Source: Hymenobacter armeniacus (GTDB taxonomy: Bacteria > Bacteroidota > Bacteroidia > Cytophagales > Hymenobacteraceae). From it: a stretch of 64,000 nucleotides of DNA. The stretch spans positions 682,001 through 746,000 of the forward strand of contig NZ_JACXAC010000003.1 of assembly GCF_014699055.1 (NCBI RefSeq), in the 5' to 3' direction. Under the pieces are notes generated by a model, which worked only from the letters and a program-made list of their open reading frames with translations, made no database searches and had not been told where the DNA came from. The position numbers were made by a program, and so were the translations under genes. This document shows, piece after piece, positions 1-8,554 of this stretch (position 1 is the first letter of the stretch; every line of letters begins with the position of its first letter).

Positions 1-327
1 TCACGGTGCTGGGAACGTTGTAGGTCCACGGGCGGGTCCGTTTTGTCACCCTCACCCGGCGGGGTAGGTGAGGTCGAAGGATAAGCCGTAATAGCCCCAG
101 CCGTTGCTTTCCTCGAACAAGGCCACGGGTCCCGCCGACGCGTTGGTCAGCAGCACGTGGAAATGTCCGCACGCGATGGCCGACCGGGGCGAGGCCGTGC
201 TGGCGTAGTTGGTGGGCACGATTTCCAGCCGAAGGGCGGCGGCTGACTGGGCGCGGGCGCCGGGACGGGCGAGCAGCCCCAGCAGCACCCAGCTACACCG
301 GCGAGTTAGGTAACTGATTCGAGGCAT
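1..327 (-). CDS. secreted hypothetical protein, apparently frameshifted, runs off left edge
   Basis: The frame from 327 encodes 91 residues and ends at a TGA at 52-54. It starts with a signal-peptide-like segment (hydrophobic core WVLLGLLA, then ARAQ at residues 24-27). The stop follows the GGG after LTYPA. Adding one G in that run gives an open frame to the window edge that reads VRVTKRTRPWTYNVPSTV. This continues the beta-strand-like text more naturally than a stop does. I infer a single-base deletion, either a true pseudogene mutation or a homopolymer sequencing error. Function is unknown. The predicted product is a small periplasmic or exported protein of Ig-like character. Confidence 0.5.
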
Positions 328-361
328 ACCAGGAAAAAGTAAAGGTTCACTTAACGGTAAT

Positions 362-2269
362 TCACTTATACAGCCGGTTGTCCACGAGCCCGTTCACGTA
401 AAACTGCACGCAGGCACGTAGCTCGTCGCCGTATTTCTTCACCAGCGCCGGGTCGGGGTTGGCCACCGGCTTCAAGGGCATTGAATGAGTTTGGTAGGGG
501 TAGAGCCGCACCTGGTTGGTATTCGTGAGCTCCGTCACGAAGTCGGAATGCACGAGGTAGTAGGAGTCGCCGTCGCGGAATAGCGCCCGGCCGGGGCTGG
601 CCGCGTCGAACACCGAGGAGCCAAACGGCAGCAGCGACTTCTGCTCCTGCGGCAGCCCCAGCACGTCGAGCACCGAGGCCGGCACGTCGGCCTGCTGGCT
701 GACGCGGTGGGGGTTGGCGGGGGGCAGGGGCTGGCCGGGGCGCAGCAGTAATAGCGGCGTTTTGTGGTAGCCCAGCGGATTTTGGTAGCTGGGCTGGTCG
801 GTTTGGGAAGTGTGGTCGGCCGTGAGCACAAACAGCGTGTGCGCAAACCACGGCTGCCGCCGGGCCGCCCGGAAGAAGTTGCGCAGCGCTGAGTCGGTAT
901 AGCCAACGGTGGGGTGAATGGGCTGCGTCCCCGTTGGAAATTTGCCTTTGTACTTGGCCGGCACCGTGAAGGGGTCGTGGGCGCTGAGGGTGAAGAGCGT
1001 GGCAAAAAACGGCTGCTTCGTGGCCGACAGCTGCCGGTTGAAGTACTGCAGGTAAGGCTCGTCGAAAATGCCCCAGTGCCCGTCATAATCGGGGCTTTTG
1101 TCGCCGCCGGGGTATTCATTCAGGCCGTAGTAATGCTGCATGCCGGCAATGCCGGCAAACATATCAAAACCCATGGTGCCGTTGGTGCCGGCGTGGTACA
1201 TGGCCGTGGTGTAGCCGTGCCGGCCCAGGATTTCGCCCAGCCCGTGCATCTCCGCCGTCTGAAAGCTGGACGTGATGAAGGGCTCGTCCATGAGCGAGGG
1301 CAGGCCCGAGAGCACCGCCGGCAAGGCCTCGATGGACCGGCGGCCGTTGGCGTAATTATCCCGCATCAGCAGCGAGCCGGGCGCCGTGGCCAGCGAATCA
1401 AAGAAAGGCGTGTAGCCGCCGCGGCCCCCGTTTTCAACGCCGGTGTATTCCGAGCCGAAGCTTTCCACTAGCAAAATCACCACGTTGTCGGGCGTGGTAG
1501 GGGTCGGGCGCACGGGCAGAGTGGCGGCGCCCAGCGCCGGCCGCAACGCTTCCGCCGAAGCAAAATAATTGACCCGCTCCACCGGCGCCACGTCCAGGGT
1601 TTTCAGCACCGTAAACGTGCTGTTGAGGGCCAGGTGGCCCAGCACGGCCGGTTGCAGCTCGAAGGCGGTGCCGGTGCGCAGCGGCTTCAACTGCCAGCCC
1701 CCGCGCAGGCCCAGCACCACCAGCCCAATCACCACCACGGCTTCCAGCACGCGCGGCAGCCAGGCCCGGCGGCCCGGCCGAAACGCCAGCTCGGCGGCCG
1801 TGGGCATGGGGCACAGCCACCACAGCAGCCACACCATCCCGGCCAGCGGAAGGGCCAGGTACCAGTAATGCAGCCCGATTTGCCCGGCCTGCTGCGCAAT
1901 GTCGTCGCCGATGGTGCTCCACTCGTTGCTCAGCCGCCGACCAATGAATTTAAAGTACTGCCAATCAATAATGTTCAGCAGAAAGCCCGGGAAGTTCAGC
2001 AGCACAAACAGCACCCGTAGCCACTGCTGCCCGCGGCGCGAGCCCACCGGCACCAGCAGCGACGGCAGCACCAGCAGCAGGTTCAGCCACAGCAGCGCCG
2101 AAGCATCGAACCGCAGTCCGTGCACGTAGGCGCGCGCCACGTCGGCGCCGTTGATGCGCTGAAACGTGCTGTGGTTCAGTACATAAAAGCCCAGCCGCAG
2201 CAGCGTGTACACGCCCATGAGCAGGGCAAAGCGGCGCAGCAGCAGGCGGATGGCAGGAGAGGGAAACAA
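362..2269 (-). CDS. LTA-synthase-like membrane sulfatase / phosphoglycerol transferase family protein
   Basis: The protein has about four or five N-terminal membrane helices and then a periplasmic alkaline-phosphatase-fold catalytic domain. The fold starts near NVVILLVESFGSEY (a metal-binding Glu) and includes NGRRSIEALPAVLSG, where the Ser would be the nucleophile usually Thr or Ser in this family. LTADHTSQTD supplies the Asp/His metal ligands. Family members transfer phosphoglycerol or phosphoethanolamine to lipids or glycans, or cleave sulfate or phosphate esters; the substrate here cannot be told. The frame stays open up to 2404, but that stretch contains the terminator of the upstream ald gene. 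I therefore prefer a TTG start at 2269 (FPSPAIRLLLRRFALL...), which keeps the first helix whole. ATG at 2218 is the alternative. It is on the same strand as ald but separated by a terminator. Confidence 0.8.
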   Translation of the reverse strand: MFPSPAIRLLLRRFALLMGVYTLLRLGFYVLNHSTFQRINGADVARAYVHGLRFDASALLWLNLLLVLPSLLVPVGSRRGQQWLRVLFVLLNFPGFLLNIIDWQYFKFIGRRLSNEWSTIGDDIAQQAGQIGLHYWYLALPLAGMVWLLWWLCPMPTAAELAFRPGRRAWLPRVLEAVVVIGLVVLGLRGGWQLKPLRTGTAFELQPAVLGHLALNSTFTVLKTLDVAPVERVNYFASAEALRPALGAATLPVRPTPTTPDNVVILLVESFGSEYTGVENGGRGGYTPFFDSLATAPGSLLMRDNYANGRRSIEALPAVLSGLPSLMDEPFITSSFQTAEMHGLGEILGRHGYTTAMYHAGTNGTMGFDMFAGIAGMQHYYGLNEYPGGDKSPDYDGHWGIFDEPYLQYFNRQLSATKQPFFATLFTLSAHDPFTVPAKYKGKFPTGTQPIHPTVGYTDSALRNFFRAARRQPWFAHTLFVLTADHTSQTDQPSYQNPLGYHKTPLLLLRPGQPLPPANPHRVSQQADVPASVLDVLGLPQEQKSLLPFGSSVFDAASPGRALFRDGDSYYLVHSDFVTELTNTNQVRLYPYQTHSMPLKPVANPDPALVKKYGDELRACVQFYVNGLVDNRLYK

Positions 2270-2341
2270 CGTATAACGACCGTTCAGAGTGAAAGACCCG
2301 GCGAAGCAAGGCCGCCGTGCCGGCGCCCGCGCAAAGGCAAC

Positions 2342-2370
2342 AAAAAGCCTCCCGCGGCTGCGGGAGGCTT
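2342..2370 (-). terminator. Rho-independent terminator of ald
   Basis: An 11-bp perfect stem, AAGCCTCCCGC / GCGGGAGGCTT with a 4-nt loop, lies 40 bp beyond the ald stop. Read on the minus strand it is followed by TTTTT. It argues that the sulfatase gene downstream starts after it. Confidence 0.85.
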
Positions 2371-2409
2371 CGGTATGCATGTGCCAGACGAGCCAGCACC
2401 CCACATATT

Positions 2410-3537
2410 TTACACCGCGGCGGCTTCCAGTACGGATTCCACGCTCGCCAGGGGCAGGCCCCAGGCGTCGGCCACGCCTTTGTACACCACTTCGCCGTGC
2501 ACCACGTTCAGGCCGAGGCGCAGGGCCTCGTCGCGGCGGCAGGCTTCCTGCCAGCCCAGGTTGGCCAGCTTCACGGCGTAGGGCAGGGTGGCGTTGGTCA
2601 GGGCCAGGGTGCTGGTGTAGGGCACCGCGCCGGGCATGTTGGCCACGCAGTAGTGCACTACGTCGTCGATGATGAAGGTCGGGTTTTCGTGGGTGGTGGG
2701 GTGGCAGGTTTCGATGCAGCCGCCCTGGTCCACGGCCACGTCCACCACCACGGTGCCGGGGCGCATGCTCTTCAGCATGTCGCGGGTGATGAGGTGCGGC
2801 GCCTTGGCGCCGGGAATGAGCACGGCGCCCACAATCAGGTCCGACGTCTTGATGGCTTCGCGGATGTTGTACTCGTTCGAGTACTGCGTCACCACGTTTT
2901 TGGGCATGAAGTCGTCGAGCTCGCGCAAGCGGTTCAGGCTGATGTCCATGATGGTGACTTGGGCGCCCAGGCCGGCGGCTACTTTTGCCGCCTGCGTGCC
3001 CACCACGCCGCCGCCCAGCACCAGCACGTTGGCGGGCTTCACGCCGGGCACGCCGCCCAGCAAGATGCCGCGGCCTTTGAGGGGCTTCTCGAGGTACTTG
3101 GCGCCTTCCTGCGGGGCCATGCGGCCGGCCACTTCGCTCATCGGAATGAGCAGGGGCAGGGCGCGGTTGCTGAGCTCCACGGTTTCATAGGCCAGGCACA
3201 CGGCCTTGCGCTCAATCATGGCGTGGGTCAGCTCCTCGCCGCTGGCAAAGTGGAAGTAGGTGAAGAGCAGCTGGTTCTCCTTGATGAGGGGATATTCCTC
3301 CGCAATGGGTTCCTTCACTTTGATAATCATCTCGGCCTGCTCGTACACATCGGCGATGGTGGGGAGCAGGGTGGCGCCGGCCGTCTGGTACTCTTCGTCG
3401 GTGAAGCCGCTGCCTTCGCCGGCGGTGCTTTGCACCAGCAGGGTGTGGCCGTGCTTGCGCAGCTCAGCCACGCCAGCGGGCGTGAGGCCCACGCGGTTTT
3501 CGTTGTTTTTGATTTCCTTGGGAACGCCGATAATCAT
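2410..3537 (-). CDS. ald: alanine dehydrogenase
   Basis: This enzyme catalyses NAD-dependent reversible oxidative deamination of L-alanine to pyruvate and ammonia (EC 1.4.1.1) in the cytoplasm. It is 375 aa, the normal length. It begins [18 protein letters not shown], the family's hallmark N-terminus. The Rossmann fingerprint [19 protein letters not shown] lies near residues 172-190. The pyruvate-binding Arg/Lys region (ENRVG, and K73-75 in MIIKVKEP) and the catalytic His in [13 protein letters not shown] are present. It is monocistronic, with a promoter -7 box about 50 bp upstream and a strong terminator downstream. Confidence 0.95.
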   Translation of the reverse strand: MIIGVPKEIKNNENRVGLTPAGVAELRKHGHTLLVQSTAGEGSGFTDEEYQTAGATLLPTIADVYEQAEMIIKVKEPIAEEYPLIKENQLLFTYFHFASGEELTHAMIERKAVCLAYETVELSNRALPLLIPMSEVAGRMAPQEGAKYLEKPLKGRGILLGGVPGVKPANVLVLGGGVVGTQAAKVAAGLGAQVTIMDISLNRLRELDDFMPKNVVTQYSNEYNIREAIKTSDLIVGAVLIPGAKAPHLITRDMLKSMRPGTVVVDVAVDQGGCIETCHPTTHENPTFIIDDVVHYCVANMPGAVPYTSTLALTNATLPYAVKLANLGWQEACRRDEALRLGLNVVHGEVVYKGVADAWGLPLASVESVLEAAAV

Positions 3538-3588
3538 GTGCGAAGTGGTGGGAGTGGAGGTGAAAGCAGAAGGTTAGTGTTCGAGACG

Positions 3589-3596
3589 CAAAGATA
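3589..3596 (-). promoter_or_regulatory. -7 promoter element of ald (TATCTTTG)
   Basis: The minus strand reads GCTTATCTTTGCGTC. TATCTTTG matches the Bacteroidota -7 consensus TAnnTTTG in full. The -33 region is weak (CTG at a 20-nt spacing). The predicted start site lies about 45 nt upstream of the ald ATG. Confidence 0.6.
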
Positions 3597-3641
3597 AGCG
3601 GCCCGGTTCCGTTCGGCAGCGCAGAATTCCGGCCCTCCTTC

Positions 3642-3696
3642 GGCGCTTAAGCAAAGAGCCGCTCCTGGGTGAGGGGCGGCCCTTTGCTTAAGCGCC
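3642..3696. repeat. 55-bp inverted repeat (15-bp perfect outer arms)
   Basis: GGCGCTTAAGCAAAG (3642-3656) and its exact complement CTTTGCTTAAGCGCC (3682-3696) flank a second, imperfect GCCGCTCC/GGGGCGGC stem. It lies just beyond the stop of the GH26 gene and upstream of ald. There is no U-run on either strand, so it is a structural repeat or a Rho-assisted 3'-end hairpin rather than a textbook terminator. Confidence 0.75.
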
Positions 3697-3722
3697 TGAA
3701 GCGTCGCTCGATTCGACCCTTC

Positions 3723-4895
3723 TTACAGAGCCGGGCTGGCGGTGGCGGGGTGCCACCCGCCAACGGCTTCCCGCACGGCCGTAAGCACGGGTTTGTCGAG
3801 GGTAATGGACCAGTCCAGGGCTTTGTAGGTGGTCGAGACGTCGTTGGAGTTGTTGAACAGCACCACCGCCTTCACCGCCGGGTATTTGAAGGGCATGCTG
3901 GCCAGGGCATCTTTAAACCACTGGGCCTTGTTGCCGCCCACGCCCAACGACCCGATTTCGCTAATCATCAATGGCTTGCCGTAATGCGAAAACTCGTCGT
4001 AGGCTTTGCCAAAAATCTCGTCGAACGTGTACCACTTGCTCCAAGGGGCCACCGTGCCGTAGTTGAGCGTGGTGATGCCCACCCAGTTCACGTAGGCGGC
4101 GCCGGGGTAAAACTCCCGGTAGGTGGTGTAGGCCGGGTGGGGCGACCACACCCAGGAGGCGTTGGTGGCGCCCTGCAGCCGGAAGCGCGTCACCACGTGC
4201 CGCCAGGCCGCGATGAAATCGGCGGGCTTGTTGTTTTGGGGGCCCCAGGGGTAGCGGTAGGGGTCGTTCATCTCGTGCCCGAAGCGCAGGAAGAAGGGCT
4301 TGCCAAACGCCTTCGCGTCGCGGGCCCATTTGTCGATGTAGGCGTCGTATTTGCCAGCGGCAATGGCTGTGAGGCCGTTGGCATTCACCTGCGAGGGCTT
4401 GCCGGGCACGGGATACACCGCGGGGTCGAAGTCGTTCAGCCAGGGCTCCCAGGTTATCATCGGCACCGAGCCCAGGTCCGAAATGGTTTGGGCGCGCAGC
4501 TGCGGGAAGCCCTGGTCTTTGCGGCTACCCCAGGCCGTGTAGAAGTGAATGATGGGCAGCTTGAAGCCCAGCGAATCTTCCAGCGTGGTCACGCTTTCGT
4601 ACGATTCTTCGGTGTTGTTGTCGTACACGCCGGTCAGCAGGGTGTCGGGCGCGTTCAGCAGCCCGGTCTGGGTGCGGTAGCGGTCGAACCGTTGCAGGGC
4701 GGCGGCGCGGCCGGTGCGCGAGTAGCCGCCGGCCATGCTTTTTTCCAGATACGCTACTTTGGACGTGACGCCCGCGGCCAGGTCTTCGAGCGGGCCGCGG
4801 CTTTTGCTGCCCGCAAAAACCAGCAGGCTGAACACGCACAGGCCCAGAAAAATGACCAGCAAGGTGGCCGAGGCGCGATAGGCTATGGTTTTCAT
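3723..4895 (-). CDS. GH26-family glycoside hydrolase, membrane-anchored or exported (exopolysaccharide unit)
   Basis: The protein is about 390 aa. An N-terminal hydrophobic helix (LLVIFLGLCVFSLLVFAG, residues 9-26) is a signal anchor or signal peptide. The TIM-barrel catalytic part carries the two GH26 glutamates: acid/base E208 in FLRFGHEMNDPYRYPWG and nucleophile E313 in PLMISEIGSLG. GH26 covers beta-mannanases, beta-1,3-xylanases and some beta-glucanases. I chose the ATG at 4895 (MKTIAYRASATLLV) because the upstream ATG at 4916 adds only seven residues before the signal. It follows the GT2 synthase by 37 bp in the same operon, so it probably trims or edits the polymer that the synthase makes, as BcsZ does in cellulose systems. 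The sugar specificity is not readable. Confidence 0.85.
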   Translation of the reverse strand: MKTIAYRASATLLVIFLGLCVFSLLVFAGSKSRGPLEDLAAGVTSKVAYLEKSMAGGYSRTGRAAALQRFDRYRTQTGLLNAPDTLLTGVYDNNTEESYESVTTLEDSLGFKLPIIHFYTAWGSRKDQGFPQLRAQTISDLGSVPMITWEPWLNDFDPAVYPVPGKPSQVNANGLTAIAAGKYDAYIDKWARDAKAFGKPFFLRFGHEMNDPYRYPWGPQNNKPADFIAAWRHVVTRFRLQGATNASWVWSPHPAYTTYREFYPGAAYVNWVGITTLNYGTVAPWSKWYTFDEIFGKAYDEFSHYGKPLMISEIGSLGVGGNKAQWFKDALASMPFKYPAVKAVVLFNNSNDVSTTYKALDWSITLDKPVLTAVREAVGGWHPATASPAL

Positions 4896-4932
4896 TGAGT
4901 ATGGAGGACTGAACAATCAGAGTAATGCGGGG

Positions 4933-6558
4933 TCAGGCCGCCGATTTGTGCTTGCGGGCGGGCTGCAGCCGGTCCGTGATGCGGGTGAGGTCGACGGAAG
5001 CCCAGGGGTCTTCGGCTTTGGTTTTGAGCGACTGGTACGCCGCGTAAAGGCCGCCCAGCGTCATGAAAAAAGCCAGGGCCGCAAAGAGCACCATGCCCCA
5101 GGTGTTGGCGCTGGTGAGCTCAAGGCGGGCTTCGGGCGTGTAGTAGAAGCGGCGCACCACCACGTAGGCCAGCGTGGCCACAAACAGCACCTGGTGCACC
5201 AGCAGCGGCCGCACGAAGGGCGTGAACTGTTTCACGGCCCGTTTAGCGGTGGGGATGTAGGGAATTTCGCCGTCCCAGATGGACAGCACAAAACCCATGA
5301 AAAACACCGGCCAGCAGGCAAACTTCAGAAAGGTGCCCCGCCAGTGCAGGCCGCGCTCGGCTTCGGGGTGGCACAGCCAGCGCTGCACAAACACGTAAAT
5401 GCTCAGGCTGACGAGCCCCACGGGCAGCCAGTGGTCCAGAAACCCGAAGAAGTCCATGTTGGCCGGCAGCCAGCCGAACCAGAAGTAGAGGTAGGGAATG
5501 AGCAGAAACAAGGCCGTGGTGAGGCCCGAGAGGTAGTAAGTGCCCACCGTGAGGTAGGACACGCGCTGCCAAAACGAGAGCTTGGGCCAGAGGCGCGGCA
5601 CCTCGGCAAACAGCACTTCCTGCACTCCGCGGGCCCATTTCAGCTGCTGTTTGCAAAACGAGCCCAGGTCCTCGGGCACCAGGCCGCGGCTCACCACGAT
5701 GGGCGAGTAAATGGATTTCCACTGCGCCGCGTGAATGCGAATGGCCGTGATGAGGTCCTCGGCCAGCCCGATGCCGTGCCCGCCAATGCTGTCGAGCGCC
5801 GCGCGCCGGAAAGTGCAGTTGGCCCCGATGGCCACGGCGCAGTTGAGGCCGTGCATGCCCATCTGGGTGGGGCCGTAGAAGCCGTAGGTCTGCTCGGCCG
5901 CGGCCCGGGCCGTGAAGGAGCGGTACTGGTTGTAGTAGGCCTGCGCCACCTGCACGTAGCCTACTTGCGGGTCGCGGAAGTAGCCCAGTACCTCGTCCAG
6001 AAAGTTGGGAAACGGAATGTGGTCGGGGTCGAGCACCAGAACGAAATCCTCGGTGGTGCGCTGCAGGGCCGCGTTTATTTTGCCGGCTTTGGCCCCGGGC
6101 AGGCCCACCAGCTCGAGCCACACGGCGCCGTGCCGCTCGGCCGCTTCGCGGAAGCGCGGGTCCTGGGTGTCGTCGAGCAGGTAGGTGGTGTGCGGGTAGC
6201 TGATGCGGGCGCAGGCTTCCAGCGTTTTCTCAAACATGCTGAGCGGCTCGCCCGGCGAGCTGGTGGTAAAAATGGCCACCCGCAGCCCATCTTGCGGCGC
6301 TTGCCAGCGCGGCTTGCTGATGCGCAGGTACGACACCCACACGATGACCATGCGCGCGATGCCCCACCAGAAAATGAAGGTGAGCAGCAGATAGAGCGGC
6401 AGCGAGGCCACGTGCTCCTCCCGAAACCACCAGTCGGCCAGCCGGCCGATGCTGAACACGCCCGCCACCATGAGGCTGGCCAGCGTGGCCTTGCGCGCAA
6501 ACGTGGAGGTGGCTGCCTCCCGGAATTCCCACAGGGCCGCGTTATCGGTTTTTCTCAC
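4933..6558 (-). CDS. BcsA-like processive family 2 glycosyltransferase
   Basis: An inner-membrane polysaccharide synthase of 541 aa. Two N-terminal helices lie at about residues 25-45 and 53-77. The cytoplasmic GT-A domain holds the processive-synthase motifs in order: TYLLDDTQDP (first Asp), VLVLDPDHIPF (DxD), GLAEDLITAIR (TED-equivalent) and QLKWARG (QxxRW-equivalent). Several C-terminal helices follow. There is no PilZ domain, so no sign of direct c-di-GMP control. The start overlaps the last 17 bp of the TPR/barrel gene, which implies translational coupling. Closest named relatives would be cellulose, mannan or poly-GlcNAc synthases. The product is an inferred beta-linked exopolysaccharide. 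Confidence 0.92.
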   Translation of the reverse strand: MRKTDNAALWEFREAATSTFARKATLASLMVAGVFSIGRLADWWFREEHVASLPLYLLLTFIFWWGIARMVIVWVSYLRISKPRWQAPQDGLRVAIFTTSSPGEPLSMFEKTLEACARISYPHTTYLLDDTQDPRFREAAERHGAVWLELVGLPGAKAGKINAALQRTTEDFVLVLDPDHIPFPNFLDEVLGYFRDPQVGYVQVAQAYYNQYRSFTARAAAEQTYGFYGPTQMGMHGLNCAVAIGANCTFRRAALDSIGGHGIGLAEDLITAIRIHAAQWKSIYSPIVVSRGLVPEDLGSFCKQQLKWARGVQEVLFAEVPRLWPKLSFWQRVSYLTVGTYYLSGLTTALFLLIPYLYFWFGWLPANMDFFGFLDHWLPVGLVSLSIYVFVQRWLCHPEAERGLHWRGTFLKFACWPVFFMGFVLSIWDGEIPYIPTAKRAVKQFTPFVRPLLVHQVLFVATLAYVVVRRFYYTPEARLELTSANTWGMVLFAALAFFMTLGGLYAAYQSLKTKAEDPWASVDLTRITDRLQPARKHKSAA

Positions 6559-8059
6559 GGTTCAGATGGTAGCGAAATTGAAGGTCGAAAGCGTGGCGGT
6601 TGTAGAAAATCAGGCTCGAATAGCCGTAGGTGGCCGCTACCGTGAGCGAAGGCGACGCTTTCAGGGCCACCTCGCCCTGCACTTCCACGGGGTGGTAGTC
6701 CTGGCGGGCAAAGCCGGTGGCGAGGTAGAGCTCGTTGTTCAGCGCCTTGTCGAGGTAGAGGTAGGGCGCGTCGGCCCGCCCCTGCACCCCGTAGCTGCCG
6801 CGGGCGGCCACGCTCACCTTTTTCTGCGGCCACAGCTTCAGCGACAGCAGCATGGCATTTACCAATTGGTGCCGGGGAGTGAAGTAAGGCACGTAGGCGC
6901 CCGGCACCGGGCCGCCGTTCAGCACCACGTCGCTCAGGCTGCGCGTCGGGGTATAGGTGCTGCGCTCGGCCGAGGCGTAGCTGAACGCATAGCCGGCCTT
7001 GAGTACCACGGTGGGGCGGGTAAGCACCGGCGCCAGCAGCCAGGCGTAGGTTGAGTAGGCGGGGTTGTCGTCGCCGTAGCTGCGCTGTTCCACGCCGGCC
7101 TTGCCCAGCCACTTATCGCCCTTGGTATAGCGCACGGCCAGCGCCTGGAGGCGCTCCATCACCGGCTGCCGGGCGCTGGCCAGCACGGCCTGGTAGGGCT
7201 GCCGGGCGGCCTGCACGTCGAGAGCCAGCGTGCTGCCCAGGGTTTTGGTCAGCAGCAGGTTGCCCGTGGCGAGTGAGCCGCCGCTGTTCTGCGAATACTG
7301 AAAGAGCCCGCCCGTTGTGCTCACCGTAAGTCCCAGCGGCAGGAAAGTGAATTTGTTGCCGACCTGCAGCCAGTAGGAAGCAGACCGGTCGTCGGGCAGC
7401 GAAAAAGAATTGGCCTGCAGCTGCACGGTGGGCGCCACCAGCCACGAGCGAAACAACGTGGCTTCGGCCTCATACGTGAGGGCCCGCAGGGGCTGGTCGT
7501 CGTGGAGGTAGCGGCTGCCCACCCGGAAGTAAGGCAGCGTCGTGTTGCCGATATCCTGCAGCAGGGCGGTAGCCGCCGCATTCCCGGGGTAGCGCCGCAG
7601 CACCGCGGCCAGGGACTTGCGAGCCGCGTCCAGGCGCAGCTGCTTGTAGCTGATGAGGGCCAGCAGCAGGCCGGATTCGGCCCGGGCGCTGTCCTGGGTT
7701 TCGTACACCGCGAGCTGGTCTTTGGCCCGGTCCAGCTGGTTTTGCTCCACCAATAGGCGGGCATAGTCGAGGCGCAGGGCGGGCACACTGGGGAAAGCGG
7801 CCAGGGCCTGCTCGTGCACCGCCGCCGCCCGTTTAAAATCCTGCGCCCAATAGAGCACCTGCGCCTGCAGCCGCAGCCCGTCGAGGCGGGATGTCCGGGC
7901 ATTATATAAGGTCAGTATCCGGTCGGCCTCGCCAAAATCCTTCCCATACGCCTTGGCGCGGGCGTATTCCAGCGTATCGGGAAGCAGCGCCGTTTGCGCG
8001 CGCGCAGTGCCCGCCCCGAGCACCGCCCCCATAGCTGCAAGTAGAATGTTGATTTTCAT
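6542..8059 (-). CDS. TPR plus outer-membrane beta-barrel protein (polysaccharide export, YaiO/BcsC-like)
   Basis: The protein is 505 aa, with a signal peptide (MKINILLAAMGAVLGAGTARAQ, cut near residue 22). TPR-like helical repeats span about residues 30-170, with hallmark sequences such as LRLDYARLLVEQNQLDRAKDQ. The rest is rich in alternating aromatic and hydrophobic strands and ends in HAFDLQFRYHLNREKNR, an outer-membrane barrel. This TPR-then-barrel order is that of the export porins BcsC, AlgK/AlgE and PgaA. It is the first gene of a three-gene unit with the GT2 synthase and GH26 enzyme, so the likely job is to guide the polymer through periplasm and outer membrane. Confidence 0.85.
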   Translation of the reverse strand: MKINILLAAMGAVLGAGTARAQTALLPDTLEYARAKAYGKDFGEADRILTLYNARTSRLDGLRLQAQVLYWAQDFKRAAAVHEQALAAFPSVPALRLDYARLLVEQNQLDRAKDQLAVYETQDSARAESGLLLALISYKQLRLDAARKSLAAVLRRYPGNAAATALLQDIGNTTLPYFRVGSRYLHDDQPLRALTYEAEATLFRSWLVAPTVQLQANSFSLPDDRSASYWLQVGNKFTFLPLGLTVSTTGGLFQYSQNSGGSLATGNLLLTKTLGSTLALDVQAARQPYQAVLASARQPVMERLQALAVRYTKGDKWLGKAGVEQRSYGDDNPAYSTYAWLLAPVLTRPTVVLKAGYAFSYASAERSTYTPTRSLSDVVLNGGPVPGAYVPYFTPRHQLVNAMLLSLKLWPQKKVSVAARGSYGVQGRADAPYLYLDKALNNELYLATGFARQDYHPVEVQGEVALKASPSLTVAATYGYSSLIFYNRHAFDLQFRYHLNREKNR

Positions 8060-8485
8060 GAACGGTAACTCTGCTGTAAAACAGTTGCTTATTTAATCGT
8101 GTGAGGTCATCGCAGCGCACAACGGCCCCGGCACTGCCGCGCCCATTCACTCCGATAGCCCGTAAAAGCAGCCAATTCACAGCACCTGCATCGCGCAAAT
8201 GCTTAAAATTAAGTTGATTCTAACCTAGTAAAGTTAGGACTAGTAAATGATGAAATGATGATTTAATCAAAGTTTAGTAATACTGAAAGCGAATAAGTCG
8301 AAAATTTTGCTCTCAAACACCGGCAGTGCTAGGTGCCGTACTGAACCGTGCGCCCCATGTAGCGCTGCTGGTCTGATAGATGGCCAACTGCCAATCGGTG
8401 GTGATTAGGGAGCCATACAGTTGGAGCTGCGCCAGAGAAATGCATGGGCACTTGTTACCGCTTGCTTCCTGTGCCCAGCGCACAT
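8060..8485. other. 426-bp intergenic region, no supported gene
   Basis: This is the AT-richer 5' region of the exopolysaccharide unit. I see no full promoter consensus. The minus strand has a near match TAaacTTTG at about 8263-8272 with one extra spacer base. A short imperfect palindrome lies at 8221-8239 (CTAACctagtaaaGTTAG). A startless open stretch on the minus strand ending at a TGA at 8313-8315 is listed separately. Confidence 0.5.
8313..8445 (-). pseudogene. possible gene remnant (startless frame)
   Basis: The minus-strand frame ending TGA at 8313-8315 reads LAQLQLYGSLITTDWQLAIY... with protein-like alternating hydrophobicity but no start codon of its own. It runs back into the terminator at 8486-8516. 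It may be a decayed 3' gene end or chance. Confidence 0.2.
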
Positions 8486-8516
8486 AAAAAAAGGCCCCGC
8501 TGAAGTAGCGGGGCCT
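8486..8516 (-). terminator. Rho-independent terminator of the DUF1573 gene
   Basis: AGGCCCCGCT / AGCGGGGCCT form a 10-bp stem. The minus strand then continues TTTTTTT. It lies 39 bp past the stop at 8555. Confidence 0.85.
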
Positions 8517-8554
8517 GCTAGAAAAAGGGCGCGGCGTGGGCCGCTTCGCAGCGG

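Noticed and set aside
2317..3597. Plus-strand open frame of over 400 codons opposite ald
   Set aside because: It is the GC-rich antisense shadow of alanine dehydrogenase: His/Gly/Val/Ala-rich text with no domain, while ald has full family motifs.
4885..6645. Plus-strand open frame of almost 590 codons opposite the GT2 gene
   Set aside because: Antisense of the well-supported glycosyltransferase; low-complexity composition and no recognisable motif.
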